Below, one piece after another: positions 9,181 through 17,270 of a stretch of DNA of 64,000 nucleotides. The position numbers and the translations under genes are program-made. This DNA is from Fischerella sp. CENA71 (GTDB taxonomy: Bacteria > Cyanobacteriota > Cyanobacteriia > Cyanobacteriales > Nostocaceae): assembly GCA_024239075.1 (NCBI GenBank), contig JANBVI010000088.1, forward strand, positions 124,001 through 188,000. The letters are read 5' to 3'. Each line of letters opens with the position of its first letter. The first letter of the stretch is position 1. The notes under the pieces were generated by a model. That model worked only from the letters and a program-made list of their open reading frames with translations, made no database searches and had not been told where the DNA came from.

Positions 9181-9726
9181 ATGCGCTGGAACAAACTCTT
9201 ACAGCCTGATTTAATTTTGGAAGGTTCAGTGTTGAATCTCACACCCGACATCATCCAACAATATGGGCTGAAAGGGCTGGTGTTGGATGTAGATGAAACA
9301 TTAGTACCAATCAAAGTAGTATCGACTTCAGCAGAACTACAACAGTGGGTTCAGGAAATTCGTCAGGTAGCAACCCTGTACCTTGTCAGCAATAACTTAA
9401 GTGAAGTCCGCATTGGTAATATTGCTCGTTCTTTAGATTTACCTTACTATTTGGGCGCGGCTAAACCGTCGCGACGTAAGATTAGAGCCGCTCTCAGTGC
9501 GATGAACTTACCTGCAAAACAAGTCGCAATGGTTGGCGATCGCTTATTTACCGACGTCTTAGCTGGTAATCGTCTAGGAATGTTTACCATTTTGGTTGAA
9601 CCAATAGTTCATCCTGATGTTGCTTTGCGCTCTCATCCAATCCGCAACTTTGAAGTATGGGTATCGGAAGTCATGGGAGCTTCCATAAACCCTAAAAAAC
9701 GTAGAGTTACAAAGCGTTACAAATAG
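9181..9726 (+). CDS. YqeG family HAD IIIA-type phosphatase
   Basis: This is a HAD-superfamily phosphatase of 181 residues. Motif I, LVLDVDETLVP, carries the nucleophile Asp and the DxDxT signature. Motif II is the Ser in YLVSNN, motif III is the Lys in GAAKPSRRK, and motif IV is MVGDRLFTDVLAGNRLG with the metal-binding acids. All catalytic residues are intact. The basic tail (PKKRRVTKRYK) is typical of the family, whose members are linked to phosphatidylglycerolphosphate dephosphorylation in plants; the bacterial substrate is less certain. It is the last gene of the GNAT - ruvX - DUF3727 run and is followed by a strong hairpin at 9857-9895. Confidence 0.9.
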   Translation: MRWNKLLQPDLILEGSVLNLTPDIIQQYGLKGLVLDVDETLVPIKVVSTSAELQQWVQEIRQVATLYLVSNNLSEVRIGNIARSLDLPYYLGAAKPSRRKIRAALSAMNLPAKQVAMVGDRLFTDVLAGNRLGMFTILVEPIVHPDVALRSHPIRNFEVWVSEVMGASINPKKRRVTKRYK

Positions 9727-9856
9727 TCAGGAAAGTAAATCTAAAGAAAAAATTAAAAAAACTTTGTTTGCTACAAAAATAGGGGATCATAAGTATAGAT
9801 AACATTGGGGTCAGCAAAATAAAGACCCTAAAAATAATAAGAAATTACATATATAC

Positions 9857-9895
9857 AAAGCGCTAGTCTTTACTCACTGTATGGACTAGCGCTTT
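9857..9895. terminator. Long perfect hairpin, bidirectional terminator candidate
   Basis: AAAGCGCTAGTC and GACTAGCGCTTT pair over 12 bp around a 15-nt loop, between the plus-strand YqeG run and the minus-strand TPR gene. AT-rich tracts flank it on both sides. Confidence 0.7.
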
Positions 9896-10112
9896 ATATA
9901 CAATAATTAGTTTAATCATTACACACCTAAGTATAAAATTTCATTTATTTGTATCAAATTCACTGTAATATACTCCAGACTCCAAGTATCTTTGCTTCTA
10001 AAAACGTTACAATTTGATGCACTGTATTGGGGACTAGGAGACACGGAGGACATAGAGGCAATTTTTGTTCTTCATCTCCCTCTCCCTTGTCTTTGTCCGT
10101 TCCTTGTTTCTT
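9896..10112. other. Gap between convergent genes
   Basis: No gene is seen. A purine-rich to pyrimidine-rich dispersed repeat (GGGGACTAGGAGACACGGAG) lies close to the 3' end of the TPR gene. Confidence 0.4.
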
Positions 10113-11435
10113 CTACTGAAGTGCTTTGATGCGCGTTAATGCGTTATTTTGATAACTTATCTTTCCTTTTTGCTGGTAAAGATGTGCAGCAAGGCGGTAA
10201 CTTGTGATCGCTGCTTGTTGATTTCCTAATTGGGTGTAAGTAAGACCAAGGGCATAATAAGCATCGCCGTTGTTATTATCTATACTAATAGCTTTGTTAA
10301 AATCAGCGATCGCAAGCTTATATTTACCCTGTCTACGATAAGTAATACCTCTATTTATATAAGCATCTACGCTATTATTGTTTATACTTAGCGCTTTATT
10401 GTAATCAGCGATCGCTAATTCATACTTGCCTTGTCTGTGGTAGGCTATGCCTCTATTTATATAAGCATGAATATTTTGATTAATATTAAGAGCCTGAGTG
10501 TAATTAGTAATGGCTTGGTCGTATTGGTCTTGTCTGTAATAACCAATGCCTCTATTTATATAAGCATTAATATCGCGAGGATTTTTACTAATTACTCGAT
10601 TGTAAGTTTGAATAACTTTTTGTTGCTCGCTTTTGTTGGTTTTTTCGTTTCCTCTTGTGTAGAAGTCTTCAATGATGATTGTTTGAGGTAGAGGAGGTTG
10701 AATTGGTTGATTCTGTGCGGTGTTAACTGTGGTTGTTGTGGAAACAAATGCGGGAGGACAAGGAGTTGGAGAGATCAGGGGTGTAAATAAAGATAGTGGA
10801 TTGCTACTTTGAGATGTTTCCGAATTACAATTTTGAGCAATCAAAGACTCCTTGTAAGCAACGAAAGTAAAAATAGCCAATAAACCAAAACCAAATGCAA
10901 AACTTCCACGTAAAGCTAAGTTTTTGCGTCTTTGCAAAATACTTTGGTGGACAAACTCTGTTTCCACCTGATTTAACCAATTGTCATCAGAATGAAGTAT
11001 CTGTTTGAGCAAATTCAGACTGCGATCGCCATTCCAGAGATATTTAGCTTTTTGTTCCTTTTTCCATTTCATCGCAGCAGGTGTCAGCCGTCTTTGTAAA
11101 ATTAAACTTTCCTCATGTTTTTGTTTCCACTCCACTAATTGACACCATTTGTTTAGCAAAGCATCATCAGTTGCTTCTACATATGCTTTACCCTCACCAT
11201 CTTTTGAGATTGCTAACAAACCTGCTGCACCAAAACGTTGAATTACTTCTTGTACTTGGATATTTGCTGGTTCTGGATAATCCAATTCAGATAAGGGAAC
11301 TTGTCTGCGTCTTAACTTTCCATCATCAACCGCAACCATTCGCAGCATGACATTGCAGACAATTCGCTCATAGGATTGATGCTGTCGAACTAACGTCGTA
11401 TATTCACTATCAGCTTTTTGCACAAGACTGGACAC
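10113..11435 (-). CDS. TPR protein with STAND NTPase C-terminal remnant (nSTAND1-type, NTPase missing)
   Basis: Residues 1-190 match the region that follows the NTPase in cyanobacterial nSTAND1 proteins: a winged-helix part (QEVIQRFGAAGLLAI, then VEATDDALLNKWCQLVEW) and the helical linker (LQRRLTPAAMKWKKE). The segment FVHQSILQRRKN leads into a single TM helix near residues 177-193. After a Pro/Thr-rich stretch come about five TPRs (for example AYINRGIGYYRQDQYDQAI). The start is GTG; in frame upstream one can still read TYEELGGAV, the normal continuation of the family, before a stop. So the gene appears to have lost its whole ATPase half. The TPRs may still act; otherwise this is a remnant. 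Confidence 0.7.
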   Translation of the reverse strand: MSSLVQKADSEYTTLVRQHQSYERIVCNVMLRMVAVDDGKLRRRQVPLSELDYPEPANIQVQEVIQRFGAAGLLAISKDGEGKAYVEATDDALLNKWCQLVEWKQKHEESLILQRRLTPAAMKWKKEQKAKYLWNGDRSLNLLKQILHSDDNWLNQVETEFVHQSILQRRKNLALRGSFAFGFGLLAIFTFVAYKESLIAQNCNSETSQSSNPLSLFTPLISPTPCPPAFVSTTTTVNTAQNQPIQPPLPQTIIIEDFYTRGNEKTNKSEQQKVIQTYNRVISKNPRDINAYINRGIGYYRQDQYDQAITNYTQALNINQNIHAYINRGIAYHRQGKYELAIADYNKALSINNNSVDAYINRGITYRRQGKYKLAIADFNKAISIDNNNGDAYYALGLTYTQLGNQQAAITSYRLAAHLYQQKGKISYQNNALTRIKALQ

Positions 11436-11721
11436 TGCACCACCCAGTTCTTCATAAGTCTTTTTGGAAAATGACCAACAAGTGGTTTTTGTTGCTCAAG
11501 CTAAAACAAAATAACCATTTTCTTTAATAGTATGCAAGTATACTTATGTATTCTTAACGAAAACTTTAATTATTTAGATAAATGGGGAACGGCGAATAGG
11601 GAAAGGGAGACGCGGTGACGCCGAGAAAGGGAGACGGGGTGATGCGGAGAAATGGTTAATAATACATCCTCGTGTCTTCCTGTTCCCGTGTCTCCATGTC
11701 TTTAGTGTCCCTGTGTCCTAA
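11436..11721. repeat. Purine-rich dispersed repeats
   Basis: The first 60 bases hold the in-frame remnant of the STAND gene. After that come AT-rich sequence and repeats such as GGGAGACGCGGTGACGCCGA and its pyrimidine-rich counterpart. No gene is seen. Confidence 0.5.
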
Positions 11722-12195
11722 TTAATGCTGACAGGAACCTTGTTTATGGCCTTGGCGATGTCCATGTCCGTGCTTGTGAGAACAAGTTTGTAAATCTTGA
11801 TTCTTCAGCTTGTCGGTGATTTCTTGAAGAGTTTCATCCTTAGACTTTAAGCCAATCCAAGCGTCTATCTTTTCTGTATCAAAACCCACTTCACGGCGAT
11901 CGCCTACTTCGATCAAAGGACGGCGAATTAATAGTGGATCTTTGAGCATCATCACTAAGGCTGTTTGTGGATCTACCTTTTCGGGAATAATTTCACCTGA
12001 TTGTACACGGGGAGCAGCGCGGTTAAACCATTCTACTACGGGGCGATCGCCAAAAAATGAATGTAGACGTTCCGCTGTCCAAGATTCTGTTAGTAGGTTA
12101 TACGCTATCACTTCATGACCTGCGGCTGTCAGCAAAGTTTTTTGTTTAGTATTATTTTTACAGCCAGGTTTTTCATAAAAAATAACTCTTGCCAT
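11722..12195 (-). CDS. Nitrogenase-associated ArsC/Spx-like thioredoxin-fold protein
   Basis: This is a thioredoxin-fold protein of the arsenate reductase (ArsC/Spx) superfamily, nitrogenase-associated subfamily. The N-terminus MARVIFYEKPGCKNNTKQK has the single active-site-like Cys of that group. The later PLLIRRPLIEVG is the conserved ArsC motif with the cis-Pro. Family members are found almost only in diazotrophs. The last 20 residues are strongly His-rich (SHKHGHGHRQGHKQG) with two Cys, a likely metal-binding tail. The gene is on the same strand as the cupin and cox genes but is separated from the cupin by a terminator-like hairpin. The exact role is not known. Confidence 0.88.
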   Translation of the reverse strand: MARVIFYEKPGCKNNTKQKTLLTAAGHEVIAYNLLTESWTAERLHSFFGDRPVVEWFNRAAPRVQSGEIIPEKVDPQTALVMMLKDPLLIRRPLIEVGDRREVGFDTEKIDAWIGLKSKDETLQEITDKLKNQDLQTCSHKHGHGHRQGHKQGSCQH

Positions 12196-12367
12196 TGCAG
12201 TATCTCCTATTTATTTAACGTAGTTTTATACGCAAAAAATATTTCCCCTCTACTGCAAAAGATGAAAAGTTAGTAATAAGTGGTAAAACACTGACTACAA
12301 ATTCACATCATAATTAAATTTTAATGATAAATACAAGTTATTTTGCATTAAAAATTATAAAAAGCAA

Positions 12368-12398
12368 GATCCCCGATTTTTTTAAGAAGTCGGGAATC
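12368..12398 (-). terminator. Intrinsic terminator below the cupin gene
   Basis: On the minus strand GATTCCCGA pairs with TCGGGGATC (one G-T) and is followed by TTGCTTTTT. It would end the transcript that comes through the cupin gene. Confidence 0.7.
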
Positions 12399-12408
12399 TA
12401 TGTATTCG

Positions 12409-13020
12409 TCAAAAGTTCTTTGCTGTATGAGAAAGTACATTGTATTCTAATCTTTGCTTTGGATCAGTTTCGCCATAAATATTAAAAGTAACTGTTGGTT
12501 CATCACCCACTGATTCTACACAATGAATTGCATCAGATGTGAAACTGATAATATCACCAGGTAATAAAGTTAACTCTCCTGTTTGTTCAATTTGGTCTGG
12601 AAATTCTTGGTTAGGATGACGTCGCCAAAATGTATTTTTCTCTTTGCCTTTTAGTAAAGCTACAATACCCCAAGTACCATGATTATGAATATTAGATTTT
12701 GTGCCTGATGCAAATGTTACTGTTTGTACTGTTAGCGGAAAGCCTAATTCATCGTAGAGAATTAAAACTGATGTTCCTGTTTTTGGGCTAGGTTCTAGGT
12801 ATTGACTTTGCACCCAATAAGAATTTACAAGTAAGCGCCTCACTAACATTTGAATTTCTGGTAGACGACTCGTCTCATCTTCGACATTATTCAGAATATC
12901 TTCGAGTTCAGTTAAGAACCGATAAAGGCGATAATTATCTTTAAGTAAGTCCCATGCTCTAGCTGAATTATAAGCTTGATACTGTCCATCTCCATTGACA
13001 TGCCAATCTCTCTGTTTCAT
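12409..13020 (-). CDS. Cupin protein of the cysteine dioxygenase type
   Basis: The 203-residue protein has a single cupin barrel related to cysteine dioxygenase. Motif 1 is IHNHGTWGIVALLKGKEKNTF (two metal His in HNH). Motif 2 is LTLLPGDIISF, then DAIHCVES with the third His. All three metal ligands are present, so an iron-type thiol dioxygenase is possible, though the substrate is unknown. It has no signal peptide. It lies 59 bp below a small TPR-like gene in the same orientation as cox, which suggests that it belongs to the nitrogen-fixation/respiration neighbourhood. Confidence 0.85.
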   Translation of the reverse strand: MKQRDWHVNGDGQYQAYNSARAWDLLKDNYRLYRFLTELEDILNNVEDETSRLPEIQMLVRRLLVNSYWVQSQYLEPSPKTGTSVLILYDELGFPLTVQTVTFASGTKSNIHNHGTWGIVALLKGKEKNTFWRRHPNQEFPDQIEQTGELTLLPGDIISFTSDAIHCVESVGDEPTVTFNIYGETDPKQRLEYNVLSHTAKNF

Positions 13021-13079
13021 GGATTACATTTAATATTGAAATAAACAAGGGAACAGCGAACAGGAAACAAGGAAGTACC

Positions 13080-13568
13080 TCATTCCTCATCTTCTTCTGC
13101 GGGTCGAGTCAAAATATCAAGTAATATTCCAGCGCCAAAGTTATTTTTATCATCAATAGATTTAACTTTAGTGCTAATTTCTTTGGCTTTTTCTAGTTCT
13201 CCGAGTTTGGCTAATACTAATCCCGAAGCGGCATAAGCATTTAAATACAAACGAATTTGAGTATCTTCTTTTCTCTTGATTAATATGGGCTGTAGTTGTT
13301 GCCAATCATCAGGTAATTTTTCCGCTTCTTTAATTTTATCGATAACTTTCACGGCTGTTTGCAGTGCCATTTGATAATTATATTTGTAATAAAAATATCT
13401 ATAAGCTGCTACCAAAACTTCTATGTTATCGCCTGTTTTGGCTAAAGCTTGATGCATATATTTTTCCGAATTTGACGTATTTTCCCAATGGTCAGCAGCC
13501 AAAATCAATAATTCTTTTATTTCCTCTGGTACTTGAAACCAGGAAAATCTTTCTGCATCAATTTGCAT
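13080..13568 (-). CDS. Small TPR-like protein in the nif/cox neighbourhood
   Basis: The 162-residue protein is wholly helical. Repeats resembling TPRs are visible: the segment ending DHWENTSNSEKYMHQALAKT, then EVLVAAYRYFYYKYNYQMAL, and YAASGLVLAKLGELEKAKEI. It has no Cys and no signal peptide; the tail is acidic (PAEEDEE). The SD AAGGAG sits just upstream of the ATG. I recognise no named family. Its position between coxC and the cupin, on the same strand, suggests a scaffold or assembly role linked to nitrogen fixation or the oxidase, but that is inference only. Confidence 0.75.
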   Translation of the reverse strand: MQIDAERFSWFQVPEEIKELLILAADHWENTSNSEKYMHQALAKTGDNIEVLVAAYRYFYYKYNYQMALQTAVKVIDKIKEAEKLPDDWQQLQPILIKRKEDTQIRLYLNAYAASGLVLAKLGELEKAKEISTKVKSIDDKNNFGAGILLDILTRPAEEDEE

Positions 13569-13589
13569 AAAAATCTCCTTGATATTAGT

Positions 13590-13617
13590 AAGGGCAAATG
13601 ACTGTTTGCCCCTACTA
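13590..13617. repeat. Short hairpin between coxC and the TPR-like gene
   Basis: AGTA-GGGCAAA pairs with TTTGCCC-TACT around a 6-nt loop. It resembles the GTAGGGGC hairpins found inside MITE-like copies elsewhere in this window. Confidence 0.55.
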
Positions 13618-13625
13618 ACTATTTC

Positions 13626-14216
13626 CTAAAACAAACTCAGAATGTACAACAGTGTGAAGAGAATAATCCAAATAATGTCTACAAAGTGCCAGTAAATTTC
13701 TGCCATCTCAATGCCAGTATGTTTAGTAGCACCATAGTGACCAGGACGACGCGATCGCCACAATACACCCAATATCAACAACAGTCCCACAAACACATGC
13801 AAACCGTGAAACCCAGTCATGAGATAGAAACAATTGGCAAAGACATTAGTAGTCAAACCATATCCCAAGGTCATGTATTCATAAACCTGACCACCAAGGA
13901 AAATTGCCCCCATAATTGCGGTGATAATGTACCAAAACCGCATCCCTTGGACATTATTCTTTTTAATCGCCGTATCACCAAAGTGAATGACGAAACTACT
14001 CGAAACCAGAATAATCGTGTTAATTGTCGGTACCAATAACTCTACTTCCGTTCCCTCCGGTGGCCATACCTCTGTGCTACCGCGAAAAAACAAATAAGTA
14101 GCAAAAAATCCACCAAACATCAAAGACTCCGAAATGAGGAACGTCAACAATCCCCAAACTCGTAAATCCTGATGTTCCTCATGATGACTTGGACTAGTCG
14201 TTGTTGCGATCGCCAT
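13626..14216 (-). CDS. coxC: Cytochrome c oxidase subunit III
   Basis: This is subunit III of the aa3-type respiratory oxidase, at 196 residues the usual cyanobacterial length. About five membrane helices are visible, starting with LRVWGLLTFLISESLMFGGFFATYLFF, which carries the conserved Glu of helix III. The conserved HxxH-type stretch FHGLHVFVGLLLI and the C-terminal WHFVDIIWIILFTLLYI are present. It is the third gene of a coxB-coxA-coxC order. The 295-bp gap to coxA is unusually long and full of repeats, so coxC may have reduced or separate expression. Confidence 0.93.
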   Translation of the reverse strand: MAIATTTSPSHHEEHQDLRVWGLLTFLISESLMFGGFFATYLFFRGSTEVWPPEGTEVELLVPTINTIILVSSSFVIHFGDTAIKKNNVQGMRFWYIITAIMGAIFLGGQVYEYMTLGYGLTTNVFANCFYLMTGFHGLHVFVGLLLILGVLWRSRRPGHYGATKHTGIEMAEIYWHFVDIIWIILFTLLYILSLF

Positions 14217-14511
14217 ATCTTTTCCACTACAAAAAAATCTTCTTTCTTCACTCTCTTCCTTCGCATTCTTCGCGTCCTTTGCGCCCTACCCTAGCGGGTA
14301 CTTCTGCAAGTAGCCGGTAGCGCGTCTATGTGGTTCGTTAAAAAAAACCACAAAGGAACAAAGACACTAAGTACAGATTTGCATTCGTAGCGAATTACTC
14401 TGCGTTCCTACCCTGCGGGAAGGCGAAGCGCCTAATGCGCTAACTTTGCGCCCCTCTGCGTTTAAGGTCGCTACAATATTCAAGTAAAGTTGTACTTAAG
14501 TTGTGTAACAA
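14217..14511. repeat. Repeat-filled gap between coxA and coxC
   Basis: The gap contains dispersed short repeats: CTTCGCATTCTTCGCGTCC-type stretches, CTACCCTGCGGGAAGGCG (also seen near 47190 and 53677), and a GCGCCCCTCTGCGTTTAAGG block. That block matches a sequence at about 18113-18185, including the following GTACTTA. No gene is seen. Confidence 0.65.
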
Positions 14512-16194
14512 TTAAGCACCAACTTCCGTTGTAGCAACCGACTGAACTCCACTATCATGACCATAGTCATAAGGCCCATGAGTTACCACAGGTAAAACTT
14601 CCCAATTCTCAATTGCAGGTGGTGAACTAGTAGTCCATTCCAAACTCAACCCATTCCAAGGATTATCACCCGCTTGCTTCCCAGCCATCCAACTCCAAAT
14701 CATATTGATAGCGAAGGGAACCACTGATAGACCCAAAATATACGCACCAATTGTACAAATTTCGTTAAGGTGAGTAAATTGTGGATCATACATCGCTACA
14801 CGCCGTGGCATTCCTTGTAATCCCAATTCATGCATTGGTAAAAAAGTCAAGTTCGTCCCAATAAAGGTCAAAATGAAGTGAATTCGACCCAAAGCTTCAT
14901 TTGGCATCCGTCCGGTAATTTTAGGAAACCAGTGATAAATCCCGGCGTAGATACCAAACACCGAACCACCAAACAAGACATAGTGGAAGTGGGCAACTAC
15001 ATAATATGTGTCGTGGACATGAACGTCAAAAGGCGCTGTTCCCATCGTCACGCCACTTAAACCGCCCATGACAAACATCATTAATAAGCCGATCGCAAAC
15101 AGCATGGCGCTGGTAAAACGGATTTTACCGCCCCACAAGGTAGCAACCCAACCGAAAATCTTCACACCAGTAGGAACAGCAACGATTAGGGTGGAGATGG
15201 TGAAGAACATCCGCATCCAACCGGGTGTACCACTGGTAAACATATGGTGTACCCAAACGAACAAACCGACAAGACAAATCGCCAAACTCGAATAGGCGAT
15301 CGCTTTATATCCAAATATCGGTTTGCGCGCATGGACGGGAATCACTTCGGACATAATGCCGAAAATAGGCAGAATCATTAAATAAACTGCCGGGTGGGAG
15401 TAGAACCAGAACAAGTGTTGGTAAATAATTACGTTACCACCAGCATCTGGTTTAAAGAACGAAGTCCCAAAATTGAGGTCAAACAACAAGAGTACCAAAC
15501 CTGCTGCTAACACTGGTGTGGATACTAGCGCTAAAACAGAAGTTGCCATAATTGCCCAGCAAAACAGGGGAAGTTGATCCCATTTCATGCTGGGAACTTT
15601 CATAAACAGCATGGTGACAACAAAGTTCAGGGAACCCAAAATTGAGGAAGTTCCCACCAAAACAATAGCAAGTATCCACATCGATTGGGCGATGGGCGCA
15701 GTCACCAAACTTAAAGGAGGGTAAGCTGTCCAACCAGATTGGGAACCACCGAAAAAGAAACTAGCTAAAATTAGTAAGCCTGCGGGTGGATTCAACCAAA
15801 AAGCGATCGCATTCAATTTTGGGAAAGCCATATCTCTAGCACCCACCATCAACGGTACTAGGAAGTTACCAAATCCCCCAATCGCACTGGGAACGATCCA
15901 CAAAAAAATCATGATCGTTCCGTGATTGGTCATGAAAGCGTTATACAGATTTGGATCGATTAAATCAGCGTCTGGTGTTGCTAACTCAGCACGCATGGCG
16001 ATCGCCATCAGTCCACCAATCAGATAGAACAGAAACGCTGTCACCAGATATTGAATACCAATCACTTTGTGGTCAACATTAAACGTAAAGTAGTCATACC
16101 ACTTCCACGCTTGCGGATGATGATGAGTACTTTCAGTTACCACAATTGTGGCTTCCTTTCCAGGTGGATGATTTGGTGGTATACCAAGAGTCAT
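14512..16194 (-). CDS. coxA: Cytochrome c oxidase subunit I
   Basis: This is the catalytic subunit of the heme-copper oxidase, about 560 residues with twelve helices. Heme and copper ligands are all present: the low-spin heme His in MTNHGTIMIFLW, the cross-linked His-Tyr in SHPAVYLMILP, the CuB pair in VWVHHMFTSG, and HDTYYVVAHFHYVL with the heme His ligands. The frame opens at 16218, but the first eight residues come from heptamer repeats. AGGA lies 8 bases ahead of the ATG at 16194, so I prefer that start. Next to cnfR and fdxB, this is likely the heterocyst-type (Cox2-like) oxidase; paralogue assignment is inference. Confidence 0.93.
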   Translation of the reverse strand: MTLGIPPNHPPGKEATIVVTESTHHHPQAWKWYDYFTFNVDHKVIGIQYLVTAFLFYLIGGLMAIAMRAELATPDADLIDPNLYNAFMTNHGTIMIFLWIVPSAIGGFGNFLVPLMVGARDMAFPKLNAIAFWLNPPAGLLILASFFFGGSQSGWTAYPPLSLVTAPIAQSMWILAIVLVGTSSILGSLNFVVTMLFMKVPSMKWDQLPLFCWAIMATSVLALVSTPVLAAGLVLLLFDLNFGTSFFKPDAGGNVIIYQHLFWFYSHPAVYLMILPIFGIMSEVIPVHARKPIFGYKAIAYSSLAICLVGLFVWVHHMFTSGTPGWMRMFFTISTLIVAVPTGVKIFGWVATLWGGKIRFTSAMLFAIGLLMMFVMGGLSGVTMGTAPFDVHVHDTYYVVAHFHYVLFGGSVFGIYAGIYHWFPKITGRMPNEALGRIHFILTFIGTNLTFLPMHELGLQGMPRRVAMYDPQFTHLNEICTIGAYILGLSVVPFAINMIWSWMAGKQAGDNPWNGLSLEWTTSSPPAIENWEVLPVVTHGPYDYGHDSGVQSVATTEVGA

Positions 16195-16202
16195 ATTGTT
16201 AG

Positions 16203-16226
16203 TCCTGTCATTTGTCATTTGTCATT
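16203..16226. repeat. Heptamer repeats upstream of coxA
   Basis: TGTCATTTGTCATTTGTCATT: three or more heptamers sit directly in front of coxA and would be read as Met-Thr-Asn-Asp if the longer coxA start were used. Confidence 0.7.
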
Positions 16227-16286
16227 GGTGATTTGGGACAAGGGGGACATATCAATTCAAAAGTCAAAAATTTTTAACTTTTGACT

Positions 16287-17270
16287 TCATTTCTCCCGAT
16301 CCCCGATCCCCATTTTCTGTGCGTAAGGTGCGAGATATTCTGATACAGATAATTCTGCTGGTTTAACCGCCACAGCTTGTTGTAATCCTTGTTGCTGTTG
16401 GGCAATGCGATTTTCTGTCAACCAGCTTTCGTATTCTTCAGGTGTATGAACTACTACCTGTGACCTCATCGAACCGTGATAACCACCACACAGTTCTGTA
16501 CAAACTACAGGATATGTACCAACTTTAGTAGCAACAAATCGTAGTTTTGTGGGAATACCAGGAATAGCATCTTGTTTGAGGCGGAATTGTGGTACCCAAA
16601 ACGAGTGAATCACATCTGTAGAGGCTAAGTTGAGTTGTACATCAGTACCCACTGGTACGTGTAACTCACCAGCTGTGACACCACTGTCAGGATAGTTGAA
16701 AATCCAAGCGAACTGCATCCCCGTAACATCAACAACTAAGTCAGGTGATTTACCTTTTTCGTTAGCACCTGCACCAATACCAATATTGGAGTCGTTTGTT
16801 GAAGTGGCTGTTTGTTGTGTCATTTCAGAAGCATCGTCAAGAGTTGCAGCAATTGCACTTCCTGGCATCTGGTGGGTAACATGAACTGGAGTGTGGCTAT
16901 GACCACCCGGTTCTAAACCTCCCATTCTGCTATAAACATCGACACTGTAAATCCCCAAACCCAGAACTATTACAGTAGGGATTGCTGTCCAAAATATTTC
17001 TAAAGGTAAGTTACCTTCAATTGGCGCACCATCTGTATCATCACCTTTACGGCGACGAAACATCACCAAAAAAATCAAAATCGTTCCTTCTACTACTACA
17101 AATAAAGCAGTAGCAATAATCAGCATCACATTGAAAAAACCGTCTACCAAAGGCGCTTGTTCCGATGCTTGAATTGGTAGTAGACTATGGTGCTGACCTA
17201 CCCAAAGGCTGAAGAGTGTGATTAATACCCCAGCAACTAAGGTTAACAGTGAAACAGGAATTTGTTGCAT
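16287..17270 (-). CDS. coxB: Cytochrome c oxidase subunit II
   Basis: This is the CuA-bearing subunit that receives electrons from cytochrome c or plastocyanin. Two N-terminal membrane helices are visible (LLTLVAGVLITLFSLWVG; ALFVVVEGTILIFLVMF). The periplasmic cupredoxin domain holds VIHSFWVPQF (CuA His) and CTELCGGYHGSM (Cys-x3-Cys-x3-His-x2-Met, all ligands intact). A stretch of about 60 residues between the second helix and the cupredoxin domain (from about GGHSHTP to ANEKGKSP) is Ser/Thr/Ala-rich and probably a flexible linker. It is the first gene of the operon, so its 911-bp upstream region should hold the promoter. Confidence 0.93.
   Translation of the reverse strand: MQQIPVSLLTLVAGVLITLFSLWVGQHHSLLPIQASEQAPLVDGFFNVMLIIATALFVVVEGTILIFLVMFRRRKGDDTDGAPIEGNLPLEIFWTAIPTVIVLGLGIYSVDVYSRMGGLEPGGHSHTPVHVTHQMPGSAIAATLDDASEMTQQTATSTNDSNIGIGAGANEKGKSPDLVVDVTGMQFAWIFNYPDSGVTAGELHVPVGTDVQLNLASTDVIHSFWVPQFRLKQDAIPGIPTKLRFVATKVGTYPVVCTELCGGYHGSMRSQVVVHTPEEYESWLTENRIAQQQQGLQQAVAVKPAELSVSEYLAPYAQKMGIGDREK

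Noticed and set aside
10431-10691. Plus-strand frame inside the TPR gene
   Set aside because: Caused by near-identical repeat units of the TPR coding sequence.
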